Shown one piece after another: positions 63,232 through 64,000 of a stretch of DNA of 64,000 bases. The notes beneath the pieces were generated by a model. That model searched no databases. It saw only the letters and a program-made list of their open reading frames with translations, and was not told the DNA's origin. The stretch is from Acrasis kona (Eukaryota > Heterolobosea > Eutetramitea > Acrasida > Acrasidae). Position numbers and translations under genes: made by a program. The stretch spans positions 1-64,000 of the forward strand of contig JAOPGA020000840.1 in assembly GCA_026419775.2 (NCBI GenBank). The letters are read 5' to 3'. How positions within the stretch are numbered: position 1 is the first letter of the stretch; every line of letters begins with the position of its first letter.

Positions 63232-64000
63232 CTAAAGGTCGAATTTTTTATAAAAAATTTTATTAATTCTTAATCTTTTTATTTTTTTTGGTTCTTCCTC
63301 CAACTTTCTCTTCTTGGTTTTAATTGTCAAATACTTCTCGTGTCCAGCTGCATGCCTTAACGTTAAAATGTTCTTCTTTTTGAAATCATTTCCAGTTGCC
63401 TTTTGGCACATTATGTACATGTCCCCGTGACTCAAATTAATTTTGATTCTGGAGCCAACAGGATTGCATTTTTGAAACCATTGAAAATGCAGTGGAATTG
63501 TGGCACCCACACGAACTCCAATAACCTTCATTCTTTCAGCATCTCCATGAAATCCAATACCACAGCTCTTGTCATAATAGTAATTGCCCTCTACCACTAA
63601 ATCTTTTGCTTTATCACCAATTACATTAACTAATTCTCTCCTCACCTTTTTTAAAATCGGAACTGATTCATAGGAAACTAACCTTCCCTTTCCGTTCTCA
63701 TAGTCTGGCTCTTGACTTTCATCTGCAAAGCACAAATTATGCCGCGCTTTTTTTCTCACAACCCTTCCGTACATTAATGCTTTGCTGTCTTTCGGCAATT
63801 TACTCTGCTCTTCAAAAAATTCATCCGAGCTGTATTGAGGGGTTAATATTGCTTTGAGGCCGTTTCTAACTACAAGCACTAATGCATCGCCGTCAAATGT
63901 TTTATCGTCTGGAAGAAACGTTGGAAGATTTATTAATTCGCATTTAGCATCTCTTTTCTCAAACCATTCCTGAGCCTTGCACAAGTCTTCTCTGTTGTAT
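63232..64000 (-). CDS. 2OG-Fe(II) (AlkB-like) dioxygenase, 5'-truncated by window edge
   Basis: The frame is open past the right edge (it reads YNREDLCKAQEWFEKRDA from the last base), so the N-terminus is missing. The visible ~256 aa contain KARHNLCF, YENGKGRLVSYESVPIL, then NYYYDKSCGIGFHGDAERMK, with the iron-binding H-x-D (GFHGDAER), and IPLHFQWF followed by HGDMYIM and LTLRHAAG (distal His and the 2OG-binding Arg). This is the double-stranded beta-helix dioxygenase set of AlkB-like enzymes, which oxidise alkylated nucleic acids or proteins. A basic tail (KKRKLEEEPKKIKRLRINK) suggests nuclear localisation. It is tail-to-tail with the peroxiredoxin. Confidence 0.85.
   Translation of the reverse strand, partial: YNREDLCKAQEWFEKRDAKCELINLPTFLPDDKTFDGDALVLVVRNGLKAILTPQYSSDEFFEEQSKLPKDSKALMYGRVVRKKARHNLCFADESQEPDYENGKGRLVSYESVPILKKVRRELVNVIGDKAKDLVVEGNYYYDKSCGIGFHGDAERMKVIGVRVGATIPLHFQWFQKCNPVGSRIKINLSHGDMYIMCQKATGNDFKKKNILTLRHAAGHEKYLTIKTKKRKLEEEPKKIKRLRINKIFYKKFDL

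Overview
The window is a stretch of nuclear genome from a free-living, probably amoeboid, microbial eukaryote. Reasons: most multi-exon genes are cut by very short GT-AG introns (34-56 nt, often with a CTAAC/CTAAT-like branch site). Typical eukaryotic housekeeping genes are present: Vps33, a Vps34-like PI3-kinase, eIF4A, Arl8, TRM13, dolichol kinase, COA5 and Mog1. There are also protist-style families: a TKL receptor kinase with RCC1 repeats, a hybrid histidine kinase, F-box/LRR proteins, HYR-repeat proteins and Thr/Pro-rich stalk proteins. The standard genetic code fits (TAA, TAG and TGA are all stops). A heterolobosean such as an Acrasis/Naegleria relative, or an amoebozoan, are the best guesses, but the lineage is inference.

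Layout. 1-10.3 kb: an unknown protein entering from the left edge, an acidic nuclear-type protein, Vps33, a secreted-RCC1/TKL receptor kinase, a voltage-gated proton channel and a Tim44-like mitochondrial protein. 10.3-13.6 kb: a foreign-looking island with a degenerate transposase-like relic, an intronless SLX1-like GIY-YIG nuclease, an intronless T4 Rnl2-type RNA ligase and a decayed P-loop pseudogene. 13.7-21.2 kb: PI3-kinase, F-box/LRR, eIF4A, a small mitochondrial-type ORF, a SET protein and a conserved unknown. 21.2-25.7 kb: a 1.5-kaa secreted HYR/lectin protein with a Thr/Pro repeat stalk. 26.5-39 kb: Mog1, unknowns (one very AT-rich), two F-box proteins, HIBCH, a TPR protein and a MYND protein. 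39-49.2 kb: an unknown helical protein, TRM13, tRNA-Asp, a Sec14-like protein, dolichol kinase, a START-like protein, a coiled-coil protein, Arl8, COA5 and a methyltransferase. 49.7-58 kb: an 8.2-kb gene for a giant single-pass surface protein (Thr/Pro stalk, pseudo-GH18, two RCC1 propellers, GPS-like motif, TM). 58-64 kb: an SDR oxidoreductase, a hybrid histidine kinase, a hAT transposon remnant, a Prx5-type peroxiredoxin and a 2OG-Fe(II) dioxygenase running off the right edge.

How genes relate. There is little operon-like logic, as expected for a eukaryote, but packing is extreme. Five convergent gene pairs have only 17-26 nt between stop codons, several stop codons sit inside an AATAAA-type poly(A) signal, and one same-strand pair is 5 nt apart. 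Functional themes recur: endolysosomal trafficking (Vps33, Vps34-like, Arl8, Sec14-like), extracellular sensing and adhesion (RCC1-TKL kinase, HYR-lectin protein, giant GPS protein, histidine kinase), and mitochondrial function (Tim44-like, COA5, HIBCH).

Sequence-quality caution: at least six otherwise intact genes carry what looks like one extra nucleotide, and the sequence has ambiguous bases at about 10747, 25123-25127 and 38947. Reading frames around those points should be treated as provisional.
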